From assembly GCA_035772735.1 (NCBI GenBank), contig JASDFA010000010.1, forward strand, positions 32,055,501-32,119,500: 64,000 nt of DNA. Reading direction: 5' to 3'. The position numbers and the translations under genes are program-made. Numbering within the stretch: position 1 is the first letter of the stretch; every line of letters begins with the position of its first letter. Source of the stretch: Datura wrightii. Lineage: Eukaryota > Streptophyta > Magnoliopsida > Solanales > Solanaceae. The notes beneath the pieces were generated by a model. That model saw only the letters and a list, made by a program, of their open reading frames with translations, did no database searches and had not been told where the DNA came from. Shown here piece after piece: positions 23,691 through 34,702 of the stretch.

Positions 23691-25139
23691 CTACTCATCA
23701 TCATCATCATTGGCCTCTTCATCCTCATCAAGGCCGACTACACCTATGTGTGGCTCATCATCTCCACCTAAGCCCTCAAATAGATCATCAATGGGGCCCC
23801 GGGCTGTAGATGGGGCAGCCATGACTGTATCAAGGATACTCAAGTCTGAGTCTACCATTGGTGCCCAATCCCTCAACTCTCGCACCTACATTCAAAGAGA
23901 AGAGAAAGCTCCCTCAACCACATCTACTCGGGAGAAGAGCTTGTTCAAGCTGGTGAACACATTCTTCATCTCCCCCTTCACTATTCTAGCGATAAGAGCC
24001 GGGAGATATTAGGCTAGCTTTTGAAGTAGGCTCTCATGAGATTGTGTCATCTCATCTAGCCTCTGTGTTCCACTTGGGAAAGAGGATGTCGGAGGAGGTG
24101 AAGTCCCCCTAAATGGAGCTTCTCCAGATGCATGCCCCGATGGTTCGAAGTGAGGCATGTTAAGGTCAGGAGGAATTGGGCACTCTTCTATGCCATGAGA
24201 AGTGGAGTCCTCGTGAGTCTCCCATTCTTGTAACCTCTTTATTTACACCTTGGGTGCCTCAGCATCCCTTTTTATTTCCACATTGAAGACACTAATGGAA
24301 GAGCTGGGTGATTCATTAGGTAATAATGGTACCCCTGCATTGAGGCATAGCAAGAAATGAGCACAACATATGGCATGGATATTCCCTATTATCTAGCTTT
24401 ATGCTTCATTTTGATGGCTACTATTTACCCAAAGTTGATGGGCACCCATGTCATGATGCAGGCAAAGAATATGGCCACCTCCAGGTTCACTCTTTGGTCA
24501 TTTTTAGAGGGCATAATTTGGCCGCAAATAAACCCGAGCCACAACTTGGCCTCAAACTTAAGATCATACCTCGTGATTTCATCACCCATAAAGGCCCATC
24601 AAGGCTGACCATTGGCGATGATGGGAGCTATCCAATGGAACTGGCTCTCTTTGGTGGGCACTATTGATGCATACTCCATTTCTAGATCGGTCTCATCAGC
24701 CCAAAATAGTGCATTAAAGGCGATCGGAGTAATATCTACCTCCACACCCCAGACCCTTCATGAGGGAAGGGAATGGAACTCATCAACCTTACCCTTATGC
24801 TTCATTGCCTCTTGGTGTGCCTGGTAAGAAGCGTAAAACTCTGGCACAAGGTTGGTGTAGTATTTCGGAGAGGCTCAGCAAACATATGCCATTTTCAATG
24901 GTTGAATTGAGTAGTGATGTTTGGGAAATCATTCCCCAGCCCCACTAGATCAATCGTTTCTCCGTGGTAATTGGCATTCCTTCACAAATAACATAATGTG
25001 CCTTTATGTCAGGCACGCAGAAAATGATGGCCTCTTTGGTGTTGGTGGGGGCTGGGGTTGCCTTGGCCTTACCCTTGCCTTTACTTTTTGATGTGGAGGG
25101 TGCCTTTCCCTTGTCTCCTTGCCTAGACGAAGTCATCAT
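23691..25139 (-). pseudogene. B ORF3 (env-position protein) remnant
   Basis: Begins at ATG 25139-25137 (MMTSSRQGDKGKAPSTSKSK), directly after a strong splice acceptor, and ends at TAG 23693-23691 after an acidic tail (LDEDEEANDDDDE). The basic Ser/Lys/Gly-rich N-terminus and acidic C-terminus match the layout of R1/R2 ORF3, with a different middle (KAHYVICEGMPITTEKR). The frame breaks at about 24945 and at many later points, so it is a relic. The opposite-strand frames between 24357 and 24948 are shadows. Function unknown; no membrane segment or signal peptide is visible. Confidence 0.7.
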
Positions 25140-25140
25140 G

Positions 25141-26014
25141 CTGCAAAAGAAATGTTAGTGCCACACACTACTATTTTTGTGTTTTTGGACAATATGGAAG
25201 TAAAAGAATCAGCTAAATTAAGTTAGAAATAAAAATCTATGAATTGGATGATAACAAGGTGAAACCTCAAAATCATATGCCAACAGTATCGGCGACACAA
25301 CAGTGAAACACTAGTGGAGACCCACAAGTCGCTGCTGAGCTGCAAGCTTGGACATATAACTGGACGGAATTTCTCTCTACTAAAGCTACACCGACGTTTC
25401 ACTAGTCATGATTCATGAAGCTCAGGTGAAACGCGGGTGCTGGGCGGTGGCCTGAAGCCTCAAACCCGCACCTTTGCTTCACCCTGCGTTTCACAGGACC
25501 AGATTGGCGTCTCGCAGGTGAAACACCGCTCAGTATTTCTCCCCTCAATTCAGTTAAGCTAAAATTTCTTAAATACATGCCTTACTCACACACCCTCACA
25601 TTATGATTTACTCGCTCAAACAACACAACAAAATAAAAATGATGATTTGCCTTTAAGAAAGACGTCACTCTATCTATCGTCGGTCAAATCATGCATTTTA
25701 AGCAGACGAGGTTACTCAAACTTTACCCCCAACAATTATATCAAACACATAAATCCATATAGTATTTCAACCGAAATGAACACCCACATCAACGTTATGC
25801 AATTAACACTACCCCCATCATACCCACACTATGAGAATCATTCAACAATAAAAAAGCACAATAAGGGAAATGGGGAACATGGTTACATAAAATTTCTAAT
25901 CTAGCATGCTCAATTTTTAATACACATTCTCAAACAACAATCAAGATAAAAGCACAAACACACATATCAATTGAGTAACGAGAGAACAAAAACAACTAGA
26001 GTAGAACTTGGTAT
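25141..26014 (-). other. Putative 5'-UTR intron upstream of B ORF3
   Basis: The acceptor CTAACATTTCTTTTGCAG (25158-25141) has a branch-like CTAAC, pyrimidine tract and CAG, one base before the ORF3 ATG. The donor position corresponding to R1/R2 reads TTCAAG|AT at 26015/26014, as if GT had mutated to AT. A separate consensus donor, GGAG|GTAAGTATT, lies upstream near 26340. The interior also contains GC-rich repeats at about 25290-25540. Confidence 0.45.
25642..25692 (-). promoter_or_regulatory. Second copy of the 3'-UTR-type stem-loop, upstream of B ORF3
   Basis: Minus strand arms ATGATTTGAC and GGCAAATCAT enclose a core like that at 23254-23305 (GATAGATAG...GACG...CTTAA). Only B has this extra copy, inside the putative intron. 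Confidence 0.45.
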
Positions 26015-26107
26015 CTTGAACAACAATGGTTTCTCCAACAATGGGATCTACTTTTGCTTAGGGAGAACTATGTGAGGCAAGGTGAAATGAAAAGAATGAG
26101 AGGGAGG

Positions 26108-26116
26108 TTTTTTATA
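26108..26116 (-). promoter_or_regulatory. Internal TATA box upstream of B ORF3
   Basis: Minus strand TATAAAAAA within CAGCCTATAAAAAACC is a near-ideal plant TATA. It is followed by a C/T-rich leader of about 90 nt up to the donor-like TTCAAG at 26020-26015. It is far from both LTRs, so it would serve ORF3 rather than the genomic RNA. Confidence 0.55.
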
Positions 26117-26334
26117 GGCTGAAGAGAAGGAGAGTGATTGGGTGGTAAGAAGGTAGGTTTAATGGTGGAGAGTTGGAAAGGTGGAATACTGGGGATATGG
26201 GTTATTGGGAAAGTGAAAAGGTGTAAATAAAGGGTTTGTGGGGGATTCAAAAAGAGTTTGATCGATTTTGTTCTTTTTTAAAGAGCCACGGGTCAAGTCG
26301 ATCAATGGGTTGGTCAAGATTTTAAATAGAATAC

Positions 26335-26680
26335 TTACCTCCGCCCATGTTGAACCTACAGCCGCCAGTGACTACCTATGTTTCACCGCTTCAAATGCAG
26401 GTGACCTCCATTTGTGCCTAACTTACTGCTCTATGGACTCCGAATGACCAGCGACTCGCGGATTGCCACCCCCATTTCACCAGTAATTCGCAATTCACTC
26501 TTTAACTCCTAGGTTCACTAGGTTAAGCCGGCGTAAAACTGGTGGGTCACAGATTGTCACTGATGTTTCACTGGTAAAGTGTTGGTTCCCTCTCTTTACT
26601 CTCAGCTTTTTCGCTTTCTTTTGCATTAGTGTGGTGACTCACGCTTGACAACCTGTGCTTCGCAGGTCTCACGCCACAAT
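26335..26680 (-). repeat. GC-rich repeat block upstream of B internal TATA
   Basis: A patch rich in TTTCACC/GGTGAAA and CGCC words, richer in G+C than its surroundings, lies where R1/R2 have their CACGGAG hairpins. A related patch is at 25290-25540 (GTGAAAC ... GTTTCAC), and a similar patch is in the B LTRs (about 11640-11850 and 30370-30580). Confidence 0.5.
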
Positions 26681-26768
26681 TGCCCTATTTTTCTTTAACC
26701 TAGTTCTTCATCCAATCAATCCTACAAAATAAAATCAACAAAAATATCAAAGCATCAACATAAAAACA

Positions 26769-26786
26769 CTTGGGTTGCCTCCCAAG
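26769..26786 (-). promoter_or_regulatory. Post-protease stem-loop of B (loop AGGCAA)
   Basis: CTTGGGAGGCAACCCAAG on the minus strand has a 6-bp stem whose two outer variable pairs differ from R1/R2 on both arms, with an identical loop. It is preceded by AAATAAGGCGCT, matching the R1/R2/A block. Confidence 0.75.
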
Positions 26787-26840
26787 AAGCGCCTTATTTC
26801 ACGTCCTAGCACAACAGGTACCTGCTCAATTTTCAATACT

Positions 26841-29190
26841 CTAGAGGGTCATCCTCCGAATCAACCTCAACATCCCAAACATTGCATGCTTTACCGCATC
26901 ACTGAAGACTTCTATCACCTTGCACTCATCCAGGGGCTTAATAGGTTGACATACATTAAAAGTGACTTCATCACCATTTACTATAAACTTCAACTCCCCT
27001 AAATCCACCTCCACCAGTGCTCTACCTATGGCCAATAATGGATGCCCCAATATGATGGGCACCTCAACATTCATTTCACTATCCAATACGAAAAAGTTGG
27101 CTGGAAAGATGAATTTTTCCACTCGGACCAAAATATCTTCTAGAACTCCCACGGGATTCTTGATAGACCTGTCTGCCATCAATAGCCTCATAGTAGTAAC
27201 ATTGGTATTTCCCACACTTAACTTCTTGAAAATGACAAGTGGAATCAAGTTTATGTTCGGCCCAAGGTCACACAAGGCCTTTTGAAAATGCACAGCCTAA
27301 TTGTGCAAGGGATGTTGAAAGCTCCAGAGTCTTCTCTTTCGAGAGCCAGATTGCGCGCCATCATTACACTACAATGGTATGTCACTTCACCTACACCGAC
27401 ATCGGCAACCCTCTTTTTCTTCAAAAACTCCTTCTTAAACTTTTCATAGCCTGGCATTTGGAGAAATGCATCCACCAAAGGTATATTTATGGACAACTTG
27501 CTAAACATCTCAACGAATTTCTTGAATTTCTGGTCCTCTTTCTTTTTTTTCTAACCACTAAGAGTAAAGAGGCGAAATTCTAGGCTCATGGCCTTGTTCA
27601 TTTGAGGCTTCCTTGCTTTTTTTTCTCAACATTAACATCCTTAGGCGCAACATCCCCTTCTTCTTCAGCAATCACTTCTTCATCATCAATAATGTTTGGT
27701 GCTTTTGGCACCTCATCATTCACATCACTTTTTGTTTTAGGGTAAACAACATTCTTAGGCTTATTTCCCCTATCAGCCAACATTTTTTCGCTCCTTGCGA
27801 CAATGGCCATACAATAATTATCTTTCTTGGGATTATGTATTGTGTCATTTGGGAGAGTCCCTTTCATTGTGGGGTTTATTTTAGTAGACAAGTGATCCAT
27901 TTGAGCTTCCAAGCGTATAATAGAAGATGAATGCAAACTCACTATTTGGGCGAGGTAGAAACCTCCCCTTTTAACTCCTTTAGCTCGTTGTTTATAGACT
28001 CAACCTTCTTTAGAATTCTAGATAACATTTCTTAAATCTTGGAGTTACCTACATCACTCACTCGGGGTTGCAATTGGGGGTTTTCAGCCTTCGAAGGGGG
28101 AACACATGGGTTCTAGCTTCAGTAGTAACGTTCCCTATCACGATTTTGCTCATAATTACCCTATCTTTCATTTCTATCAACCCAACCTTGGTTGTCGCAG
28201 TTTCTCCAACCTTGATTCTCTTCCAGTAAATGCCAAGGGCCTTGGTTGGCACCTTGATATCCCAAGTGAGAAACCCCTATTTAACCCACCATGAATTGGC
28301 ATTCTTCCTCATACCTATCGATAAAGCTTCACCCTCATATTGCATAGGACCTTGAGTCCCCACAGCATTGACATTCGTTGACCCAGTTCCCATAACATGC
28401 TTTGTCATCAATTCGATGTGTGTCATCATATTTTCTAGGGTCTCATCTCTCTCTTCATCTCTTTTCCTTATTTCCTCAATCACTAGGCTTGAACTAGACC
28501 ACTCAAGGGCACTCCGTGTCCTTAGTGTGCCACGCTGAATTTGTTTTGGTCATCCTCTCCAGCAAAGCCTTGGCTATCCCATAAGATTGGTCCATGAGAG
28601 ATCCCCCATCTATGTTATTGGCCATTGACTTGTTAATGGAATCCAAGGATCGATAAGAAATCTGAAGTACCACTCCATCCAGTAGCCCGTGGTTTGGACA
28701 TAGGGCCACTTTCTTCTTGAACCGAAGCTATGAGTTATGTCAGGGTTCACTGGAATTTGCCAAAAGTTTCTAATGTCATCTCTCAGCTGCAGCATCCTCG
28801 ATTGAGGGAAGAACCTATCTAATAAAGTTTCAATCAATTCTTTCCATGAAGTGATACACCCCAGAGGTAGCTCCTCAAGCCACATGGTAGCTTCTCCAGT
28901 CAAGGAAAATGGGAAGAGCCTTAGTGTAATCGACTATTGACTTATATTAATAATGTTGAAAGGTTGGAATATCTCAAGGAAATTCTAAATATGTCAATTA
29001 GCATCCTCACTATTGACCTCCACAGAGTCTTTTCATTTGTAGCAGGTGGAATATCGTGTTGGTCACATGAAACACCGTATTCCCCACTGTGGTTGATAGG
29101 AGAATAGAACCTGCAACTTCTGGAATCATTGGATCATCATCCTCGTGGTTCATGTGGTTGTCCGTAGGACCTTCTTGAGTGTGTTGGCTC
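26841..29190 (-). pseudogene. gag-pro: B gag-protease remnant
   Basis: Gag is recognised from LRLFPFSLTGEATMWLEELP and LLDRFFPQSRMLQLRDDI (28930-28730), then CPNHGLLDGVVLQISYRSLDS after a frameshift, and a Gly/Asn/Arg-rich tail (about 28280-28060) in several frames. A middle part is at 27942-27598. Protease is the best preserved: ALCDLGPNINLIPLVIFKKL (about 27280-27225) and VEVPIILGHPLLAIGRALV, with the D-L-G active site, stopping at 26841. The N-terminal part (29190-28940) has stops. As in R1, the protease is followed by the AGGCAA stem-loop and not by RT. The deletion of pol therefore has the same end points as in R1. Confidence 0.85.
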
Positions 29191-29299
29191 ATAACAGTCA
29201 GCCTAAAGGAACACCAAAAACGACAACAATTGTAAAAATAAAACACAAGATGCTTAATTTACTCAACAAAACAATCAAGTAGGGCTATCTAATCTTATT

Positions 29300-29317
29300 C
29301 CCCTACAATGGCTCCAA
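29300..29317 (-). promoter_or_regulatory. B primer binding site (degenerate tRNA-Asp)
   Basis: Minus strand TTGGAGCCATTGTAGGGG lies 3 nt inside the LTR end. It resembles TTGGCGCCGTTGCCGGGG with four or five changes. I read it as a decayed tRNA-Asp site; another tRNA is possible. Confidence 0.6.
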
Positions 29318-29320
29318 AAT

Positions 29321-30756
29321 TGATGACGTCCAAATCCACTTCTCACAAGGAGAAAGTGTAAATGGTCGTCGCAATATAATTACCCAACTTGTGAGTCGGG
29401 ATGAAATCCATAGGGAATAGAGATCTGATGGCATAAAAGTTTTCTGTTAAATTAACTAAATTGCATCATTGCATTAAAAGTGGAAAAAAATAATGTTGGG
29501 GGAAAGTAAGATAACAATTTAAATTTAAATCACTACCAATCAAAAACAAGGCAAACAAGTTGAATGAATAAAGATGAGCAAGGGCCAGGGGTGTGTTATT
29601 GATGGAGTATCGATTGGATTGGATATAACTAGGAATAAAATTATTACTCACAAGCATATATAACCATGGATAAGGTGGCACCCAATATTTTCAACCAATT
29701 CAGTGCCTTTTTCCTCTAGTTTTATCAAACCCTAAGGTCCCAAATAATTCATCCACTATAGATTGGGTAAGAATTGAACTATATCTAGCCTCAACTCTTT
29801 ACTGGGTGTCTGAAAATGGGTTTTGGTTATTTCTAGCCCAACCCCACATAATCAAGACCAAAATACCCACCATTGTTTTCTCACTCATATTTTATTCTCC
29901 TTTTTCAAGCAAAAATAGAATAAGTAAACATCACCCACATTTGAAACTATGGATAATTCAATTATAATTTGGAGAAAACAATAGATTTATACTAAATGAG
30001 TAATTATAAGATCAATCTAGCAATAACCAATCTAATTTTTCGCCAATCATGCACACACTCCTACCAAAATATTTAGCCACTCATAGATAAAAAATACAAA
30101 ATCATCTTGATAAATAAATTCGTAGAATTCATTATTAAGAGTAAATTGCAAGTTCAAATTTGTCTTCAATGGAGGTTTTGACCTTGAGGAAGAAGAGGAA
30201 GAAGGTAAAGAAAAGCTAAATCTATTTTCTCTTTAGAAAATAAAAAAACTATTCACTATAATACAATTCAATACTGTAATGAGAAGGAATGTTTAGTACT
30301 TTTCAAAGAATGTACAAAAGTAGGTTAAAGTTGCCCCTCTTTTCCTATGTTGGATGATTTTACCCTTCTGATGATGGCCTTACTTGTGAGTCACCAGCGT
30401 TCCGCCGGTGCCCATCTGTGGGGAGATGTTCTATTGCAACTGGGGCCAGTGACTTCTGTAGTAGTTTGGCATTGTCACCGGTGGTTCGCAAGTGCTGAAT
30501 CATGTTCCACCAGTGCACCTTTCACTTCAACACAGTGTGTTCCTACATTTGGACGGCATTTTGCCGGTCCCATTCGGTGGAACAAATTTCCTCTCCTTTA
30601 TCTCCATGCTTTCGTTCGATTCCTTACTTTCTCTCTTTAAATTGAATGCTTGCAAAAACCAAAGAGAAAGAGCATAAAATCTTCCTAAATGACTTGAAAA
30701 CCAAGAAAAGGCTCATGTTTAAAAGTCTAATGATTTGGTAAATTACCAACTCATCA
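29321..30756 (-). repeat. B 5' LTR (right copy)
   Basis: 1436 bp direct repeat of 10582-12020. The open frames 30347-30640 and 30492-30677 are within the LTR and are not regarded as genes. Confidence 0.93.
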
Positions 30757-31063
30757 AAATGAAAATGAAAAAAATGTACAAGGAGCGGACAAATAGAGTG
30801 CATGAAAGGATTATTCAACCTTGTGAGTTTCAGGCAGGGCAGGTTGTATTATTGTACAACTCAGGTTGAATCCATTTGTGGGAAAGTTAAGATTGTAGTG
30901 GTCGGGCCCATTAGAGATTGTGCATGTGAATGCACATGATGCAGTGGAGTTGAAACCTTTGGGATCTGATAGAACCTTCTTGGTTAATGTCCAAAGGGTG
31001 AAGCACTATTATGAGGATAACTTTGTTCGAGAGAAGACTTCAATTTTCTTGCAAAATGATTGA
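30757..31063 (+). pseudogene. pol: A integrase C-terminal end, right of B insertion
   Basis: Continues the frame family interrupted at 10581: IIQPCEFQAGQVVLLYNSG, then in other frames a segment like the Athila integrase tail, ending YYEDNFVREKTSIFLQND before TGA 31061-31063. At least two frame changes are needed. Confidence 0.75.
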
Positions 31064-31101
31064 GGGGTCTTGCGTCGTGCCATGATGTTAAATCAAGCGC
31101 T

Positions 31102-31120
31102 CTTTGGGAGGCAACGCAGT
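31102..31120 (+). promoter_or_regulatory. Post-pol stem-loop of A, decayed
   Basis: CTTTGGGAGGCAACGCAGT keeps the loop AGGCAA and the preceding AAATCAAGCGCT block but one arm is mutated. In A the motif follows the integrase stop by about 40 nt, as it follows the protease stop in R1. Confidence 0.6.
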
Positions 31121-32947
31121 ATTTTAACAATGTATTTTCCTATTTTATATATATAGTGTCACTGTTGATTTTCTTTTACATATAAGGGGAAGTCTGAGTA
31201 CTCAGAATAAAAGTTAAGGAGCATGGTATGAGCTTAAGTGTGGGGTCGTGCGACCCGTGAATCTAAGCAACCTGCTACTAGCTAGGCCCTAGAGGGTCTT
31301 AGGGAGCAATTTCTCACTCTTACCGATCATTAATTTTAGATGGTCTGAGGATAGAGCATGACTTTATGTTTGGGGTGAGGGTATGTCTCCTTGATTTTTG
31401 AGGTTAAGGGTGAGTAGGCCATCAAGTTTTTGTTTGAAATTATTTTTAAAATGGCATGTCTCACCCATCCTTCGATTTTTCTTATCGCCTCAATTCTTTT
31501 CCAAAGGGAAGACCTTTGAATCGGGTATTTTTTTCATTTGTAGGAATCGTTGTAGTCATAGATATAGTGACCCTTCCCAATGATGGATGGATGACGACCA
31601 TTTTAAGGGAAATTTAGTGTGACATTTTTTTATTTTTGTTGGAGACAAACATAAGTCACTTGTGTGCTCTATGACATTCTACTTAGATACTAAGCTAGAA
31701 GTAATGAAGTGGTTATCTTAAGTGAGAATTCCATGAGAGATACACATATTTCTTTAATTTAACTCAAGACACTTATAGGGATTAATAATGAAAAATGTCA
31801 TTCAATATTATTGTATAAATGTGTAGCTATAGCAAGCCGACTAGAGTCTTAATGCCATGTGAGGGGAGATCAATTGTCTTGTTTTGTACATATTATAGAA
31901 TCTAGAACTTACCCTAGTATATTTTGGATAGCTAGTTGTGTAAAGAGTTAAGAGATGTTCAAGGCATTTCTTTGAAAAAGCCATGATTTCCCATGTTTGT
32001 TTTACCTTCCTGAACATGTTCCGTAGTTAACCCCCTTGAGCCTTAAGCCTGAGTAGCTTCTTCCCTTTTTATTGTGTTACCTCCGGATTGCTGATCCAAA
32101 GTAGTCTTAGGAACTTTGAGACTTGAAAGTAATGGTCCACCAAGGCATGAATGACAAAGGAAAGGGAAAGAAAGAAATAGTGTGGCAAGTAAGAAGAGAA
32201 AATAGGAAGAAGGGCAGCCTATAAAATTGTGTTGCTTGCTTGTTGCTAGGAAAATGAAAAGAACAGTGTTAAGAGTAAAAATTGTTAGTGATTGTACAAG
32301 CAAAGGCTAGCAGTCAAGTAGTGAATAAAGGAGTATGAAAAGAAAATAAAAAGGGTGAACAACAAGGAAAGCGTGGTGGACTTGAAATATAAAATATGTC
32401 TTAAAAGTGCTTAGGATTGATAGTCACTATAAAAGAAAAATCTTTCGTACCCATCCTTAGCCGACATCACAACCAAAAAAAGTCCTTATGATCTTAATCT
32501 CTTGAAATGACTAAGTACTCTAAGTGTACATGAAGGGAAAGTTTACGGTATGCTTCATATGTATGATGCATCTTTTCTGCGTGTGAGTGTGCCTTACTTA
32601 TTATGATCCATGCATTGCATTTATAAATTAAGAGAGGGACATCACTAAAATTGAGGGTCATAAGATGTCTAAGTCCTTGTACTATATGTATCATGTTTTG
32701 TATTTAATCATATTGGCCCTATTTTGAAAAATGATTCAGTTATAGAAGTTGTGTAGTCTTGAATGTGACTAACTCTGCAAGAGCTTGAAGTGAATTGCTA
32801 TAAGTTGATGAACCACTTAATTGTATGCTCTATGCTAGTTTTTTGAGTGTGAATTGATAGAGGTGACAAGTGTTAAGAAAATATGAGTTTGTGTATGGAT
32901 TTGAGGATTGTTCGAGGACGAACAATGGTTTAAGTGTGGGGTAGAGA
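31121..32947 (+). other. A 3' region without ORF3
   Basis: A/T-rich and non-coding. It holds a PPT-like TTAAGTGTGGGGT (31225-31237), the 3'-UTR stem-loop (TTCCC 31574-31578, GGGAA 31607-31611, core ATGATGGATGGATGACGAC), and the pre-PPT hairpin ATTGTTCGAGGACGAACAAT (32907-32926) followed by TTTAAGTGTGGGGT before the LTR. No counterpart of ORF3 is found, so it was deleted or never present. The minus-strand frame 32043-32303 is unsupported. Confidence 0.7.
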
Positions 32948-34552
32948 TGTTTAGCATAATCTTATGCCCATTTTCCATGTTTTTACCCACATTTTACCTT
33001 GTTTTGAGTTCATAATCCTTATGAAATGTATGAATTCATGTTTTTGTGTGTCTTGTGAGATAATGAATGTTTCTAGATTCTTTGAGTAGGAAACAAAAGA
33101 AGAAGGATCTAAAAATAACTCAAGCTATGAAGAAGAAGAGTCCGCAAAAGTTGGCCTGGTGCTATGACTGACATAGCATGCCCAACACTTGTGTTTTAGA
33201 GAAAAATACACCAAAGTTGGTGTTATTGATCATGGGGCGCCAGGTTCCTTAGCTTTGGAGATGAGAATTTGACTAACACCTTGGCGAGATGGATGGCGTA
33301 GAGCCCCAAATTCTCCTAACATTCTAGGGCTATGGATGAAGTAGGGCGCCAGAAGGGTCCTCAAGCTAAAAAATTTGGCTAACACTCTAGTGTTATGGAT
33401 GGAGTGGGGGAACTAGAGGTGTTTAGGAATACAGAAATTTGGCTAACTCCTCGGTGCTATGGAAGGAGTGGGGTGCCCGAAACCATTCTTTAGAGAAAAT
33501 TTGACTAACTCCTTGGGCCTATGCATGGGGCGGCGCACCAGACCCTCTTGGATGAGATTTTGCTGATTTTTAAGCTAAATACTTGAGGGAAAAAATGTCA
33601 TTTGAAGGATAACCTATATATATAACATCTAGGGCACTTTTAGTAAGGGATTGTTCATCATACCATTCATCATTTTTGAAGGTTGTGAACGCAACTTTTT
33701 GGAGGAGAGACAAGATCTACTTAGGTTTTTTTTCTTTTCTTTATTATTTTATTGAGAATGATGAAGTTATCTTTGTTTTTACACTTATCTATGAGTGGTT
33801 AAACGCCCATTTTGGGGTCTTAGCCATAGTTAATGGTTGACATTTGATAGATTGATTAATGATAGTTTTGATTCTTTATTAAAGGTTTTTTATATTTACT
33901 TGTTATAACTGCTTATTCACTAGGCTGATCACCTTGTGAGTAAATCTATTGGCTTTAGGTTAAACTTGGGAAAGGAAACTGAAAGGGTTAAAAGTAAATA
34001 TAAAACAAGAATTAAAAGATCCTTTGGCCCATTTGTTGGAGATTAGAAGTTATTGTTGAGGATAGGGATATACCCTTCAACCCTGCTTAGTTGAAATACA
34101 AGTAGGCATAACTGTCATTTCATGTTTCTCGTACGACTATAGGGAAATAGGCATTATAGTTCATGAGATAGTTCTTGGATGCCTCGGGAGGGTGGCAAGA
34201 AATGAGATAGTAACTTGCAACTAGCAACCTCAGGAGGAATCAATCTAGCGTAATCATGTCCTAAGAACTCAACCTGAAATGAACGTGCCAATTCCCTAGA
34301 TTTTCATAATCATTGGAAGTACAAACAAGTTTGTAACAATCTTAGTTCGTTAGTTTATTGTATGTTTCAAGTTTTTCGTAGTTTAATTCTCTAAACCATT
34401 CCCCATTTTATCTATTTTTTTTAGAATAGAGAAATAAAGTAATAACCTTAAAATGATTGATCTGACATGTCTCTGAGGGATCAATAATCAGTACTTCATC
34501 ATCCTATATTACTTGATGACCACGTACACTTGCTTGCGCTTGGGAGACATCA
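32948..34552 (+). repeat. A 3' LTR, copy 1 (1605 bp)
   Basis: Begins TGTTTAGCATAATC and ends GGGAGACATCA. Its partner is 34703-36128 plus 54281-54447. The two are visibly diverged. GC-rich words (GGCCTGGTGCTATG and GGCGCC types) occur at about 33150-33560. Confidence 0.88.
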
Positions 34553-34702
34553 CTATAAGAAAATGACCCACTTAATTATATGATTTATGCTAGTTGGTTG
34601 AGAGAGGCTTGATAAAGGTGACAAGTGGTGATAAAATATGAGTTTGTGCATGGAATTGATGATTGTTCGAGGATGAACAGTGATTTAAATGTGGTGTGGT
34701 GA
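34553..34702 (+). repeat. 150-bp duplicate of the A pre-LTR segment
   Basis: Matches 32805-32947, including the hairpin TTGTTCGAGGATGAACAG (34663-34680) and a decayed PPT. It is not a PBS region, so the LTR before it is not followed by a normal 5' internal end. Confidence 0.8.

Larger units (their letters stand above)
10582..30756 (-). mobile_element. B: pol-less Athila-like LTR retrotransposon, interrupted by C
   Basis: LTRs at 10582-12020 and 29321-30756 are direct repeats starting TGATGAC and ending ACTCATCA. On the minus strand the order is 5' LTR (right), degenerate tRNA-Asp PBS, gag-protease remnant, stem-loop, internal promoter-like region, ORF3 remnant, 3' region, pre-PPT hairpin, 3' LTR (left). 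Flanks ATATG (10577-10581) and AAATG (30757-30761) match at 4 of 5, consistent with an old target duplication, and the sequence of A reads across the join. No RT or integrase is present. Element C (9.76 kb) is inserted in the 3' region. Confidence 0.92.

Noticed and set aside
31398..32694. Short frames in the 3' region of A as a possible ORF3
   Set aside because: None shows the basic N-terminus, acidic tail or middle motifs of ORF3, and directions conflict.
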